Under the pieces are notes generated by a model. That model saw nothing but the letters and a program-made list of their open reading frames with translations, did not search any database and was not told where the DNA came from. Both the position numbers and the translations under genes were made by a program. 36,030 nucleotides of DNA from the NCBI GenBank assembly GCA_001725355.1, contig MEGD01000032.1, positions 1 through 36,030 of the forward strand. Direction: 5' to 3'. Of this stretch, positions 8,330 to 15,396 are shown piece after piece. Numbering within the stretch: the first letter of the stretch is position 1; the number at the start of each line of letters is the position of its first letter. Source of the DNA: Novosphingobium sp. SCN 66-18 (GTDB lineage Bacteria > Pseudomonadota > Alphaproteobacteria > Sphingomonadales > Sphingomonadaceae).

Positions 8330-9631
8330 ATGCGCATAACGATGATCGGCTCTGGCTATGTGGGTCTGGTTTCCGGCGCCTGTTTCGCCGACTTCGGCCA
8401 CGACGTCGTTTGCGTCGACAAGGACATCGCCAAGATCGAGGCGCTGCGCAACGGCGAGATTCCGATCTTCGAGCCCGGCCTTGACCAGCTTGTCGCCAGC
8501 AATGTCCGCGCCGGGCGGCTGTCCTTCACCACCGACCTTGTCGATGCGACGCGCGATTCCGACGCCGTGTTCATCGCCGTCGGCACCCCGTCGCGCCGTG
8601 GCGATGGCCATGCGGACTTGTCCTACGTCTATGCCGCCGCAGAGGAAGTGGCCCACGCCCTGAACGGCTTTACCGTTGTGGTCGACAAGTCGACCGTGCC
8701 GGTGGGCACCGGAGACGAGGTCGAACGGATCATCCGTGAAGCCAATCCCAATGCGGACTTCGCCGTGGTCTCCAATCCGGAATTCCTGCGCGAAGGTGCG
8801 GCGATCAGCGATTTCAAGCGCCCGGACCGCGTGGTGATCGGCGGCGATGATGCGCGCGCGCTGGAAGTGATGCGGGAAATCTACCGACCGCTGGCCATCG
8901 GCCGATCGCCGGTGATCGAGATGAGCCGGCGCGGCGCAGAGCTGACCAAATACGCGGGCAATGCATTTCTCGCCACCAAGATCACCTTCATCAACGAAAT
9001 CGCCGATTTGTGCGAAAAGGTTGGCGCGGACGTGCAGGATGTGGCGCGCGGAATTGGGCTGGATAACCGTATCGGTTCCAAGTTCCTGCACGCCGGGCCT
9101 GGATACGGCGGCAGTTGCTTCCCCAAGGACACCCTGGCCCTTCTCAAGACCGCGCAGGATTTCGAAGCACCGCAACGCATCGTTGAAGCGGTGGTGGCGG
9201 TCAACGACAATCGCAAGCGCGCAATGGGCCGCAAGGTGGTCCACGCGCTTGGCGGCGATGCCCGCGGCAAGACGGTTGCGATCCTGGGCCTGACATTCAA
9301 GCCCAATACCGATGACATGCGCGATTCCCCGGCCATCGCCATCATCCAGAGCCTGCAGGATGCGGGCGCGCATGTTTGCGCTCATGATCCCGAAGGCACC
9401 GAGCAGGCGAAGAAAGTGCTGAACAACGTCAGCTATTTCGACGGACCTTACGACACGATGGAAAATGCCGATGCGCTGGTGATCGTGACCGAATGGGACG
9501 CTTTCCGAGCGCTCGACCTGGCACGCGCCAGGGAGTTGCTGAAGGCTCCTGTCCTCGTCGATCTGCGGAACATCTACGCCCGCGAGGCGGCGGAAGCGGC
9601 CGGCTTCACCTACTACGGAATCGGCCGCTGA
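8330..9631 (+). CDS. ugd: UDP-glucose 6-dehydrogenase
   Basis: 433 aa, the normal length for bacterial Ugd. The N-terminal NAD-binding domain starts with the fingerprint MRITMIGSGYVGLVSGACFA. The central helical domain contains the catalytic cysteine Cys263 in GPGYGGSCFPKDTLAL, and the UDP-binding C-terminal domain has ILGLTFKPNTDDMRDSP. The enzyme oxidises UDP-glucose to UDP-glucuronate with two NAD+ in the cytosol, supplying an acidic sugar for EPS assembly. It is separated by 211 bases from the divergent small membrane protein gene and followed by a hairpin at 9637-9661. The next gene is the EPS-initiating transferase, pointing to local precursor supply. Confidence 0.96.
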   Translation: MRITMIGSGYVGLVSGACFADFGHDVVCVDKDIAKIEALRNGEIPIFEPGLDQLVASNVRAGRLSFTTDLVDATRDSDAVFIAVGTPSRRGDGHADLSYVYAAAEEVAHALNGFTVVVDKSTVPVGTGDEVERIIREANPNADFAVVSNPEFLREGAAISDFKRPDRVVIGGDDARALEVMREIYRPLAIGRSPVIEMSRRGAELTKYAGNAFLATKITFINEIADLCEKVGADVQDVARGIGLDNRIGSKFLHAGPGYGGSCFPKDTLALLKTAQDFEAPQRIVEAVVAVNDNRKRAMGRKVVHALGGDARGKTVAILGLTFKPNTDDMRDSPAIAIIQSLQDAGAHVCAHDPEGTEQAKKVLNNVSYFDGPYDTMENADALVIVTEWDAFRALDLARARELLKAPVLVDLRNIYAREAAEAAGFTYYGIGR

Positions 9632-9636
9632 CCCCG

Positions 9637-9661
9637 GCGCGAGGGGAACCGCCCCTCGCGC
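9637..9661 (+). terminator. Strong hairpin after ugd
   Basis: GCGCGAGGGG (9637-9646) pairs perfectly with CCCCTCGCGC (9652-9661) around a 5-base loop, starting 6 bases after the ugd stop codon. There is no clean T run behind it, so it may be a terminator with help or an mRNA-stabilising 3' structure. Confidence 0.5.
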
Positions 9662-9777
9662 GGGCCTTGCTCGATTCTCTTGTCGCAAATGCGAGATGAC
9701 CGGCGTGGTGGTCGTTTTCCGCCTTTGCGTTGCCGTTGCCACCACTTCGGATTTTTGCCGAATGTTGCAAGCGAGAC

Positions 9778-9798
9778 CGATTTTGCGATGCAAAATCG
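9778..9798. promoter_or_regulatory. Perfect 9-bp inverted repeat, candidate operator
   Basis: CGATTTTGC (9778-9786) and GCAAAATCG (9790-9798) are perfect inverted copies separated by GAT. The site lies about 120 bases before the promoter-like TGCTATAGT of the phosphoglycosyl transferase gene, in an unusually AT-rich stretch (9740-9890). The short spacer favours a dimeric DNA-binding protein over an RNA hairpin. No regulator is assigned. Confidence 0.4.
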
Positions 9799-9916
9799 CG
9801 ATTCCGCACAACAGCAAAAAACCCTTGGCATTTTACAAACAGGGTGCGGTATTGGGTTGTAACGGTACTATTTTGAGACAAATGTAAAACCGTCGGAGTA
9901 TGACGCAGCGCATTAT

Positions 9917-9925
9917 TGCTATAGT
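9917..9925 (+). promoter_or_regulatory. Candidate extended -10 promoter for the phosphoglycosyl transferase gene
   Basis: TGCTATAGT at 9917-9925 matches an extended -10 (TGn-TATAAT, one mismatch). It would start transcription near 9932, about 50 bases before the preferred start codon at 9984. No good -35 is seen. The Wzc gene has the same TGnTATAGT arrangement. Confidence 0.4.
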
Positions 9926-9983
9926 CTCAGCATGGCATGAAGCGCACGTCGCAGTTAAGATTGTAACCGCTGCCGGGGGTAAA

Positions 9984-11381
9984 ATGGAGGAAGTGCAAGC
10001 CTGGCACGTGATGCCGTCTGCCGAATCGAGCAGTCACCGATCATCCTCCAAAGCCATGTTGCGCCTGCGCATGTATCTGATGATGTTGCTGGGCGACATC
10101 ATCGCCATTTCGGCGGGCTTCCTGCTCGCCAGCAACCTGCACATCTTTCACGAAGACAACGGGCAGGGTCTCGATCAGATGGCCCTTCTCGTTCCGCTTT
10201 TCGTCCCGATCGCGTTGCTGATGCGTGCTTACTCCCCGGCGATCATGCACGAACGCTGGACCAGCATCGGTCGCGCCACCAATGCATTCGCGATGTCCAC
10301 CGCGGTGATCATGCTGGTCGCCTTTTTCCTCAAGGCCAGCGAGGGCTGGTCGCGCTCCACGTTCGTCGCCGGCGTACTGCTCTCGGGCCTGTTCATCGCC
10401 GTCCTGCGCTATCTGTTCGTGCGCCATTCAAGCGCGCTGGTAGGTGGCGAGCCTTATGAAGTCGTGGTTGTCTATGACGGGGTTCCCGCCCCTGCGGTTT
10501 CCTCGGCCAGTTGCACGATCCTTGTGGAATCCGGCGAAGTATTCAATCCTTCCCGGCTGAGCCCGGCCACGTATGATCGCTTCGCCGAAGTCATTCAGTA
10601 CGCCGATCGCGTGGTCGTCCAGTGCCCGCCCGAACGCCGCCAGATATGGGCGCTAACGCTCAAGGGCGCCAACGTGCAGGGCGAAGTCATCGCGCCGGAA
10701 ATGACCGAACTGTCACCGATCGGCGTGGCGCGGCAGGACGGCACGCCCACGCTGATCGTTTCACGTGGGCCGCTGGGCCTGAAGGATCGTATCATCAAGC
10801 GGCTGTTCGACATTGCCGTGGCAGGATCCGTGCTGTTCCTTCTGGCGCCTTTGCTGGTGATCGTCGCCCTGGTGATCTACCTGCAGGATCGGGGACCGGT
10901 GTTCTTCGTGCAGACGCGCGTCGGCCGCTCGAACCGGCTGTTCCACATCCTCAAGTTCCGGAGCATGTATGTCGGCCGCTCGGATGCCGTCGGCAGCCGC
11001 TCCGCCAGCCGGGATGACGATCGCATCACCCCGTTCGGCCGCTTCATTCGCGCCACCAGCATTGACGAGATGCCACAGCTCATCAACGTGCTGAAAGGCG
11101 ATATGAGCATCGTCGGCCCGCGTCCGCATGCCTTGGGCTCAACCGCTGAAAATCTGCTGTTCTGGCACATCGACGAACGCTACTGGCACCGTCACGCGAT
11201 CAAGCCGGGCCTGACCGGACTGGCCCAGGTGCGCGGCTATCGCGGCGCCACGCACCGCAAGTCAGATCTCGTAAATCGCCTTCAGTCCGATCTCGAATAC
11301 CTCGATAACTGGACAATCTGGCGCGATGTGCTGATCCTGATCCGCACGTTCGGCGTGGTGTTGCACAAGAACGCTTACTGA
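9984..11381 (+). CDS. Polyprenyl-phosphate hexose-1-phosphate transferase (EPS-initiating, WcaJ/SpsB type)
   Basis: 465 aa from the ATG at 9984, preceded by GGGGG five bases upstream. An ATG at 9900 is in frame, but the 28 codons between lack the G/C third-position bias and overlap a promoter-like site. Several N-terminal membrane helices (about 25-150) lead to a soluble nucleotide-domain-like region. The catalytic bacterial sugar transferase domain (about 265-465) carries KRLFDIAVAG, FHILKFRSMY, the Asp361-Glu362 pair in TSIDEMPQL, GDMSIVGPRPHA and KPGLTGLAQVRGYRG. It transfers hexose-1-phosphate, usually glucose, to undecaprenyl phosphate at the inner membrane, the first step of repeat-unit assembly. 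The gene is monocistronic by appearance, with a terminator at 11396-11437. SpsB of sphingans is the closest known role. Confidence 0.92.
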   Translation: MEEVQAWHVMPSAESSSHRSSSKAMLRLRMYLMMLLGDIIAISAGFLLASNLHIFHEDNGQGLDQMALLVPLFVPIALLMRAYSPAIMHERWTSIGRATNAFAMSTAVIMLVAFFLKASEGWSRSTFVAGVLLSGLFIAVLRYLFVRHSSALVGGEPYEVVVVYDGVPAPAVSSASCTILVESGEVFNPSRLSPATYDRFAEVIQYADRVVVQCPPERRQIWALTLKGANVQGEVIAPEMTELSPIGVARQDGTPTLIVSRGPLGLKDRIIKRLFDIAVAGSVLFLLAPLLVIVALVIYLQDRGPVFFVQTRVGRSNRLFHILKFRSMYVGRSDAVGSRSASRDDDRITPFGRFIRATSIDEMPQLINVLKGDMSIVGPRPHALGSTAENLLFWHIDERYWHRHAIKPGLTGLAQVRGYRGATHRKSDLVNRLQSDLEYLDNWTIWRDVLILIRTFGVVLHKNAY

Positions 11382-11395
11382 TACTGGCGACAGGT

Positions 11396-11437
11396 AAGCG
11401 GAAGCCCCTGACCTGCGGCGCATAGGCTTCCGCTTTT
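11396..11437 (+). terminator. Rho-independent terminator after the phosphoglycosyl transferase gene
   Basis: AAGCGGAAGCC (11396-11406) pairs over 11 bases with GGCTTCCGCTT (11425-11435) and runs into TTTT (11434-11437). It begins 15 bases after the stop codon and is the clearest terminator in the window. Confidence 0.8.
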
Positions 11438-11486
11438 CACCCCGGCGAAGGTATCCGCGTTATCGGAACGCAATCACGTGGCGAAT

Positions 11487-11630
11487 TCAGAAGGCCAGCG
11501 GTATCGTCAGCGCCAGAAACACGCTGCCCCAGAAGGCGGCGCCCAGTCCCAGTCCGACCACCATGGTAACGATAGCGCGTTCATCGACACCATCGCTGCA
11601 GAAATACGTTGCGCTTCCAGTACGACCCAT
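11487..11630 (-). CDS. 47-aa membrane mini-protein
   Basis: The minus-strand ATG at 11630 is preceded by GGGAG at a suitable distance (ggagtgggagccaaacg). The frame ends at TGA 11487. The product begins MGRTGSATYFCSDGVDERA. It continues as a single hydrophobic, glycine-rich helix (residues about 20-45: IVTMVVGLGLGAAFWG then SVFLALTIPLAF). The helix coding part has strong third-position G/C bias. It sits alone between the terminator of the phosphoglycosyl transferase gene and a phosphatase gene, with an AT-rich promoter-like region at 11640-11700. No family is recognised. A role in the inner membrane is inferred from the helix only. Confidence 0.6.
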   Translation of the reverse strand: MGRTGSATYFCSDGVDERAIVTMVVGLGLGAAFWGSVFLALTIPLAF

Positions 11631-11901
11631 CGTTTGGCTCCCACTCCAAAACATTTACTGGTTTTTCTTATTATTGTCTCAATCTGGGGCAAAGTTCGGC
11701 GATTTGCAAGAGTCCCGCGGCGGTCATGACCGGCACGCCAGCGCACGCGGCGGTGCCTCCCGTCCGGCAAGCGCGCCGCAACGCAGCATTTCATGCGCAG
11801 GAATGAGCCGAAATTCCACTTCCGGTGCGGTCGGGATGACTTGTTGTTCTATTCGCACCGCAACCTGGCGCGCCGGCAGTCAGGTGCGAAACGGCCGGGA
11901 A

Positions 11902-12648
11902 TTACATTCCGGCGGTGATGATTTCGCGGTCTTCCCCGTCAAGCACCAGCGCCGTCAGCGTTCCGGTCCTGTATGCGCCGGTATCGATACCGATTCGATT
12001 GTCCGCCCAATCAACCGACGCGGTGATGCTGTGCCCGTGCACGACCACCACGCCATGATCGGTGGCATCATCCAGAAATCCCTCGCGAATCCACAGCAGG
12101 TCGTTGCGGCCTTGCCGCGCCAGCGGCACGCCGGGGCGAATACCCGCATGACAGAAGAAGTAATCGCCCGACCGCGCTGACAGCGGCAGACGCCCCATCC
12201 ATTCCATCAAATGCGCGGGAATGCGCTCGCGCATGGCGGCAATGGTATCTGCCGGGTCGGCATCCGCCTCTGGCACGGCAAGGCCATAGCTGCGGAGCGT
12301 CTCATCCCCGCCGGAACGTATCCAGGGCCGCAAGACACGACCGTCGCCGCCATAGACGGCCATCATCATGTCTTCGTGGTTGCCCTGAAGCACGACCACG
12401 TTTCCGGTCGTCTTCTGCAGATTGTACACATGCTCGACGACCGGCGCGGAATCCGGCCCCCGATCCACCAGATCGCCGACCAGTACCAGATGGCATCGCT
12501 TGCCCGATGCACCACGCTGATGCGCGCTGACCCGGTCCAGCAGCTCGGTCAGCAAATCGAGACGGCCGTGGACGTCACCGATCGCATAGACGCGGTCACC
12601 CTTGGCCGTTGCCGGAAGCCTGGGGCGGCGGCGAAAGAGAAATCCCAT
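11902..12648 (-). CDS. PPP-family metallophosphatase (serine/threonine phosphatase type), copy 1
   Basis: 248 aa from the ATG at 12648 (GAGAGG upstream); the frame is open to 12780 but the extension is not supported. The order of metal-site motifs is complete: YAIGDVHGRLD, LVLVGDLVDRGPDS, VVLQGNHEDMM, FFCHAGIRPG and VVVHGHS. This is the PPP fold related to lambda phosphatase, PrpA/PrpB and ApaH, a cytosolic two-metal phosphatase. It could dephosphorylate proteins or nucleotides. It closely parallels the gene at 14438-15208 throughout, including YFFCHAG and RIGIDTGAYRTG, so the two are paralogues. It is divergent from the methyltransferase at 12849. Confidence 0.9.
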   Translation of the reverse strand: MGFLFRRRPRLPATAKGDRVYAIGDVHGRLDLLTELLDRVSAHQRGASGKRCHLVLVGDLVDRGPDSAPVVEHVYNLQKTTGNVVVLQGNHEDMMMAVYGGDGRVLRPWIRSGGDETLRSYGLAVPEADADPADTIAAMRERIPAHLMEWMGRLPLSARSGDYFFCHAGIRPGVPLARQGRNDLLWIREGFLDDATDHGVVVVHGHSITASVDWADNRIGIDTGAYRTGTLTALVLDGEDREIITAGM

Positions 12649-12848
12649 GCTGTCTGCCTCTCTTTCTGCCCGCGGAATTGCCTGTTCGCTGTCCACCACA
12701 CCGCCAGGGCTGTCAAGCACGGTGCGGAGGCCGGACAACCGCCTACGACCAGTGACGAGACTCTCCCGCCGTGCCGGCAACTTCTTGGCGCATCACCCTT
12801 TCTATGCCATGAATCCGAGCAGGCCGGTCCGTTCCGGAAGGGGGAATT

Positions 12849-13868
12849 GTGATCGAGACATCGTCGAGCCGCTGGCAGGATGATCTGGTTTGTCCACGCT
12901 GCCGCACCAGCTTGCGCCATACGCCCGATGGCGGCTTGCAATGCGGCAACTGCGCGCTCGCAAGCGTGCCATTCCCGGTGGTGGGCGGCAAGCCGGTGCT
13001 GGTCGATTTCTCCAACAGTATTCTTGATCGGGACGCGGTACTCGCCAGCGCCGCCGCCAGTCCGATCCGGCGGGGCGGATGGCGCGCCCTGCTGACCCGT
13101 GCGGTGAACGGTACTAATCGCATCGCGCCCCGCATCGCGCAGGCAATGCTGGCAAGGCTGGCGATGCCGGGCACGCATCGCGCCCGCGTACTGGTGGTGG
13201 GCGGCGGCGCGATTGGCGCGGGGGCGGAGGCACTCTACGCAGCGGCAGACATCGATCTGATCGGCTTTGACATCTATGCCTCGCAAACAACCGATTTTGT
13301 GGCCGATGCTCACGCAATTCCGTTCGCCGATGGCAGCATCGACGCCGTATGGATACAGGCCGTGCTTGAACACGTCGCCGATCCCGGGCGGGTCGTGGCG
13401 GAGATCGTCCGCGTTCTGCGGCCCGGCGGGCTGGTCTTCGCCGATACGCCGTTCCTCTGGCCGGTGCACGAGCAAGCCTATGATTTTACGCGCTGGTCGC
13501 CCAGCGGCCATCGCTGGCTGTTCCGCGATTTTGCAGTGATTGCGGCCGGGACGTCCTCCGGACCCGGCACCGCCAGCCTTCTCGCCCTGCGCTATCTCGC
13601 GGCTGCGCTCACACGCAGCAACAAGTTGGGGCAATTGCTGACGCTTCCGCTCGTCTGGCTCCGCCTGCTCGACCGGTGGTGCGCGCCGCGCCGCAGCCTG
13701 GACGCGGCGGCGGGACTGTTCTTCTTCGGTTGCAAGACCGACCGGCCACTCGATCTCAAGGGGCTGGTACGGTTCTACGACGAGCAACTGCCGCTGGAAG
13801 CCGCCGCCCGTAGCGGCAACATCGCACAGACCAAGGTGGAAGGTACGGCTTCAACGCCGCCAGGATAG
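12849..13868 (+). CDS. SAM methyltransferase with N-terminal zinc ribbon
   Basis: 339 aa, GTG start at 12849 with a purine-rich GGAAGGGGG just upstream. Residues 10-45 form a four-cysteine zinc ribbon or Trm112-like segment (Cys15, Cys18, Cys32, Cys35). The methyltransferase core follows: VLVVGGGAIGAGAEAL as a variant motif I, HAIPFADGSIDAVWIQAVLEH, and VLRPGGLVFADTPF. The combination is common in bacterial methyltransferases acting on sugars or small molecules in polysaccharide loci. The C-terminal third (about 225-339) carries no assignable domain. The stop lies one base from that of the converging Rap1a-like gene. Substrate unknown. Confidence 0.85.
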   Translation: MIETSSSRWQDDLVCPRCRTSLRHTPDGGLQCGNCALASVPFPVVGGKPVLVDFSNSILDRDAVLASAAASPIRRGGWRALLTRAVNGTNRIAPRIAQAMLARLAMPGTHRARVLVVGGGAIGAGAEALYAAADIDLIGFDIYASQTTDFVADAHAIPFADGSIDAVWIQAVLEHVADPGRVVAEIVRVLRPGGLVFADTPFLWPVHEQAYDFTRWSPSGHRWLFRDFAVIAAGTSSGPGTASLLALRYLAAALTRSNKLGQLLTLPLVWLRLLDRWCAPRRSLDAAAGLFFFGCKTDRPLDLKGLVRFYDEQLPLEAAARSGNIAQTKVEGTASTPPG

Positions 13869-13869
13869 A

Positions 13870-14367
13870 TCAGGGTGTGGCCGGCGCGGGAACCGTCGAT
13901 GCAGGCGGTGGCGACGAAGGAGAGGCCAGCGACGGACGCGGCGGGGGCAATGATGCCGGTGCGGCGGGTGGCGGCACCAGCTTCAAGCCTGGCAATCCGT
14001 CCACCTTGGCATTCTCATCAAGCCCCACGACGCACTTGTAACCTTCCTTCAGCGCGATGGCGACGCCCGAAGCGGCAAGCCCCGCGCGACTGTCCGGATG
14101 CGCTGCCACGTAATCGACGAACTTGCGCCGCAACTCGCTCTGCGAAATCGTGCCAGGCACGCAAAACTCGCGCTCGCCCAACCAGATTTCATAGGCGCGC
14201 ATCGTATCGTAGACCGCCGTGACATAGGCGAAGCAATAGGTGATGCCGGTCGGCGCGCTGTCATTGCAGCGATCCGCGAGTTCGCCCGCCGTGAGGAAAC
14301 CCAGGCGTCCCGTACCGGCGGCCGCAAGCAGGGTTAGCGAAGCGATCAAGGACACCGGGTGCTCCAT
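13870..14367 (-). CDS. Rap1a/Tai-like secreted protein with proline-rich tail
   Basis: 165 aa. The N-terminal hydrophobic stretch (about 5-20) looks like a signal peptide. The following domain has the Rap1a pattern: GELADRC, CFAYVTAVYDTM, FCVPGTISQSELRRKFVDYV, a helical AHPDSRAGLAASGVAIAL and a final KC. Cys34, Cys45, Cys69 and Cys112 match the four conserved cysteines that form two disulfides in that fold. Rap1a proteins were first known as immunity proteins to type VI peptidoglycan amidases, but many homologues have no effector partner. None is visible here. The last 40 residues are Pro/Ala/Ser-rich. Located 70 bases downstream of the second phosphatase gene on the same strand. Confidence 0.7.
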   Translation of the reverse strand: MEHPVSLIASLTLLAAAGTGRLGFLTAGELADRCNDSAPTGITYCFAYVTAVYDTMRAYEIWLGEREFCVPGTISQSELRRKFVDYVAAHPDSRAGLAASGVAIALKEGYKCVVGLDENAKVDGLPGLKLVPPPAAPASLPPPRPSLASPSSPPPASTVPAPATP

Positions 14368-14437
14368 TCATGCCGGATGCGGGAAATCCAGACGCCTGGC
14401 CGCCGTGGCCATCCCATCGCCCCTGGCGCGGCTACCG

Positions 14438-15208
14438 TCAAGCTGCTCTGATGAGCGAATCCGTCGTAATGATGCCCCGCTGCGTCCCTTCCAGATAGAC
14501 CGCGGAAAGGATGCCCGTGCGATAGGCGCCGGTATCGATGCCGATCCGGTTGTGCCGTACCTCGGGTTCGGTATGAACGCTGTGACCGTGCACGATCACC
14601 GCACCGTGATCGCCGAGATCGGACAGAAATTCTCCCCTGATCCAGAGGAGGTCGGTGGCAGTCTGGCGGTTGAGCGCCACGCCAGGCCGCACGCCCGCAT
14701 GGCAGAAAAAGTAATCGCCAGACCGCGCGCGCAACGGCAAGGCGCGCAGCCAGTCGATCCAGGGACGCGGAAAGGAACGATTGAGCATCGCGGTATAGCC
14801 CGCGATGTCCACATCCTCATCCGGATCAGGCGGCGTTATGCCAAAGCTCTGCAGAGTCTGCTTCCCCCCCACGCGCATCCACGCCTTCAGCATGCCCGGC
14901 TCGCCATCGAGCGCCCGCAGCATCAGTTGTTCGTGGTTGCCCTGCAGCACCAGGACCTGATCGGTCTCGCGCGTCAGATCATACAGAAAGCCCAGCACCT
15001 TGGCCGAATCCGGCCCGCGATCGATCAGGTCGCCCAGCAGCAGCATGTGCTGCGACCGCGCGGCGGGCAGCCCCGCATCGTGTTCGTCCAGCCGCGCCAG
15101 CAGGGCAACCAGCAGTTCATAGCAGCCATGCACGTCGCCGATCGCGTAGATGCGTTCCCCACGATCCGTCGCCGGGCGGGCGCGCTGCCCTGCCGTCACG
15201 CTTGCCAT
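14438..15208 (-). CDS. PPP-family metallophosphatase (serine/threonine phosphatase type), copy 2
   Basis: 256 aa from the ATG at 15208, which has GGAAG upstream; longer in-frame starts reach 15304. Motifs: RIYAIGDVHGCYELL, LLLGDLIDRGPDS, LVLQGNHEQLM, YFFCHAGVRPGVALN and VIVHGHSVHT. All two-metal ligands of the PPP family are present. It resembles copy 1 along the whole length, sharing the C-terminal RIGIDTGAYRTG signature, so a duplication followed by divergence is likely. In this setting a role opposite to the Wzc-type tyrosine kinase or another kinase is conceivable but not shown. Probably co-transcribed with the Rap1a-like gene. Confidence 0.9.
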   Translation of the reverse strand: MASVTAGQRARPATDRGERIYAIGDVHGCYELLVALLARLDEHDAGLPAARSQHMLLLGDLIDRGPDSAKVLGFLYDLTRETDQVLVLQGNHEQLMLRALDGEPGMLKAWMRVGGKQTLQSFGITPPDPDEDVDIAGYTAMLNRSFPRPWIDWLRALPLRARSGDYFFCHAGVRPGVALNRQTATDLLWIRGEFLSDLGDHGAVIVHGHSVHTEPEVRHNRIGIDTGAYRTGILSAVYLEGTQRGIITTDSLIRAA

Positions 15209-15378
15209 CGTCTGATCTTCCGCTTCGCCAAGCCTATCTCCAGATACCAGTTTCCAGTGGTGACGCTGGTTTAGCGCCATCAACCCAAACCGCATATTAA
15301 CCACCGGGTTTCATGCGCTGTCAACCGACGGCGCGCCCGCTCCGCCAGCCTGCGCGGAAGCGCGGTTCCGCCAACCGG

Positions 15379-15396
15379 CTAGGGTCCTGACCCTAG
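15379..15396 (-). terminator. Hairpin containing the stop codon of the RTX-GH12 gene
   Basis: CTAGGGTC (15379-15386) and GACCCTAG (15389-15396) form a perfect 8-bp inverted repeat around a 2-base spacer. The TAG stop of the RTX gene lies inside one arm. There is no T run, so it may slow exonucleases or ribosome release rather than terminate strictly. Confidence 0.35.

Noticed and set aside
8324-9817. 497-codon minus-strand frame over ugd
   Set aside because: The plus-strand Ugd protein is complete and unmistakable; the antisense frame has no motif.
9900-9983. Upstream ATG for the phosphoglycosyl transferase
   Set aside because: The 28 extra codons lack the G/C third-position bias of the gene and contain the extended -10 site, so they are treated as leader.
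11507-11794. 95-codon minus-strand frame over the 47-aa mini-gene
   Set aside because: It has no Shine-Dalgarno or hydrophobic segment and a composition of out-of-frame type; the 47-aa frame fits better.
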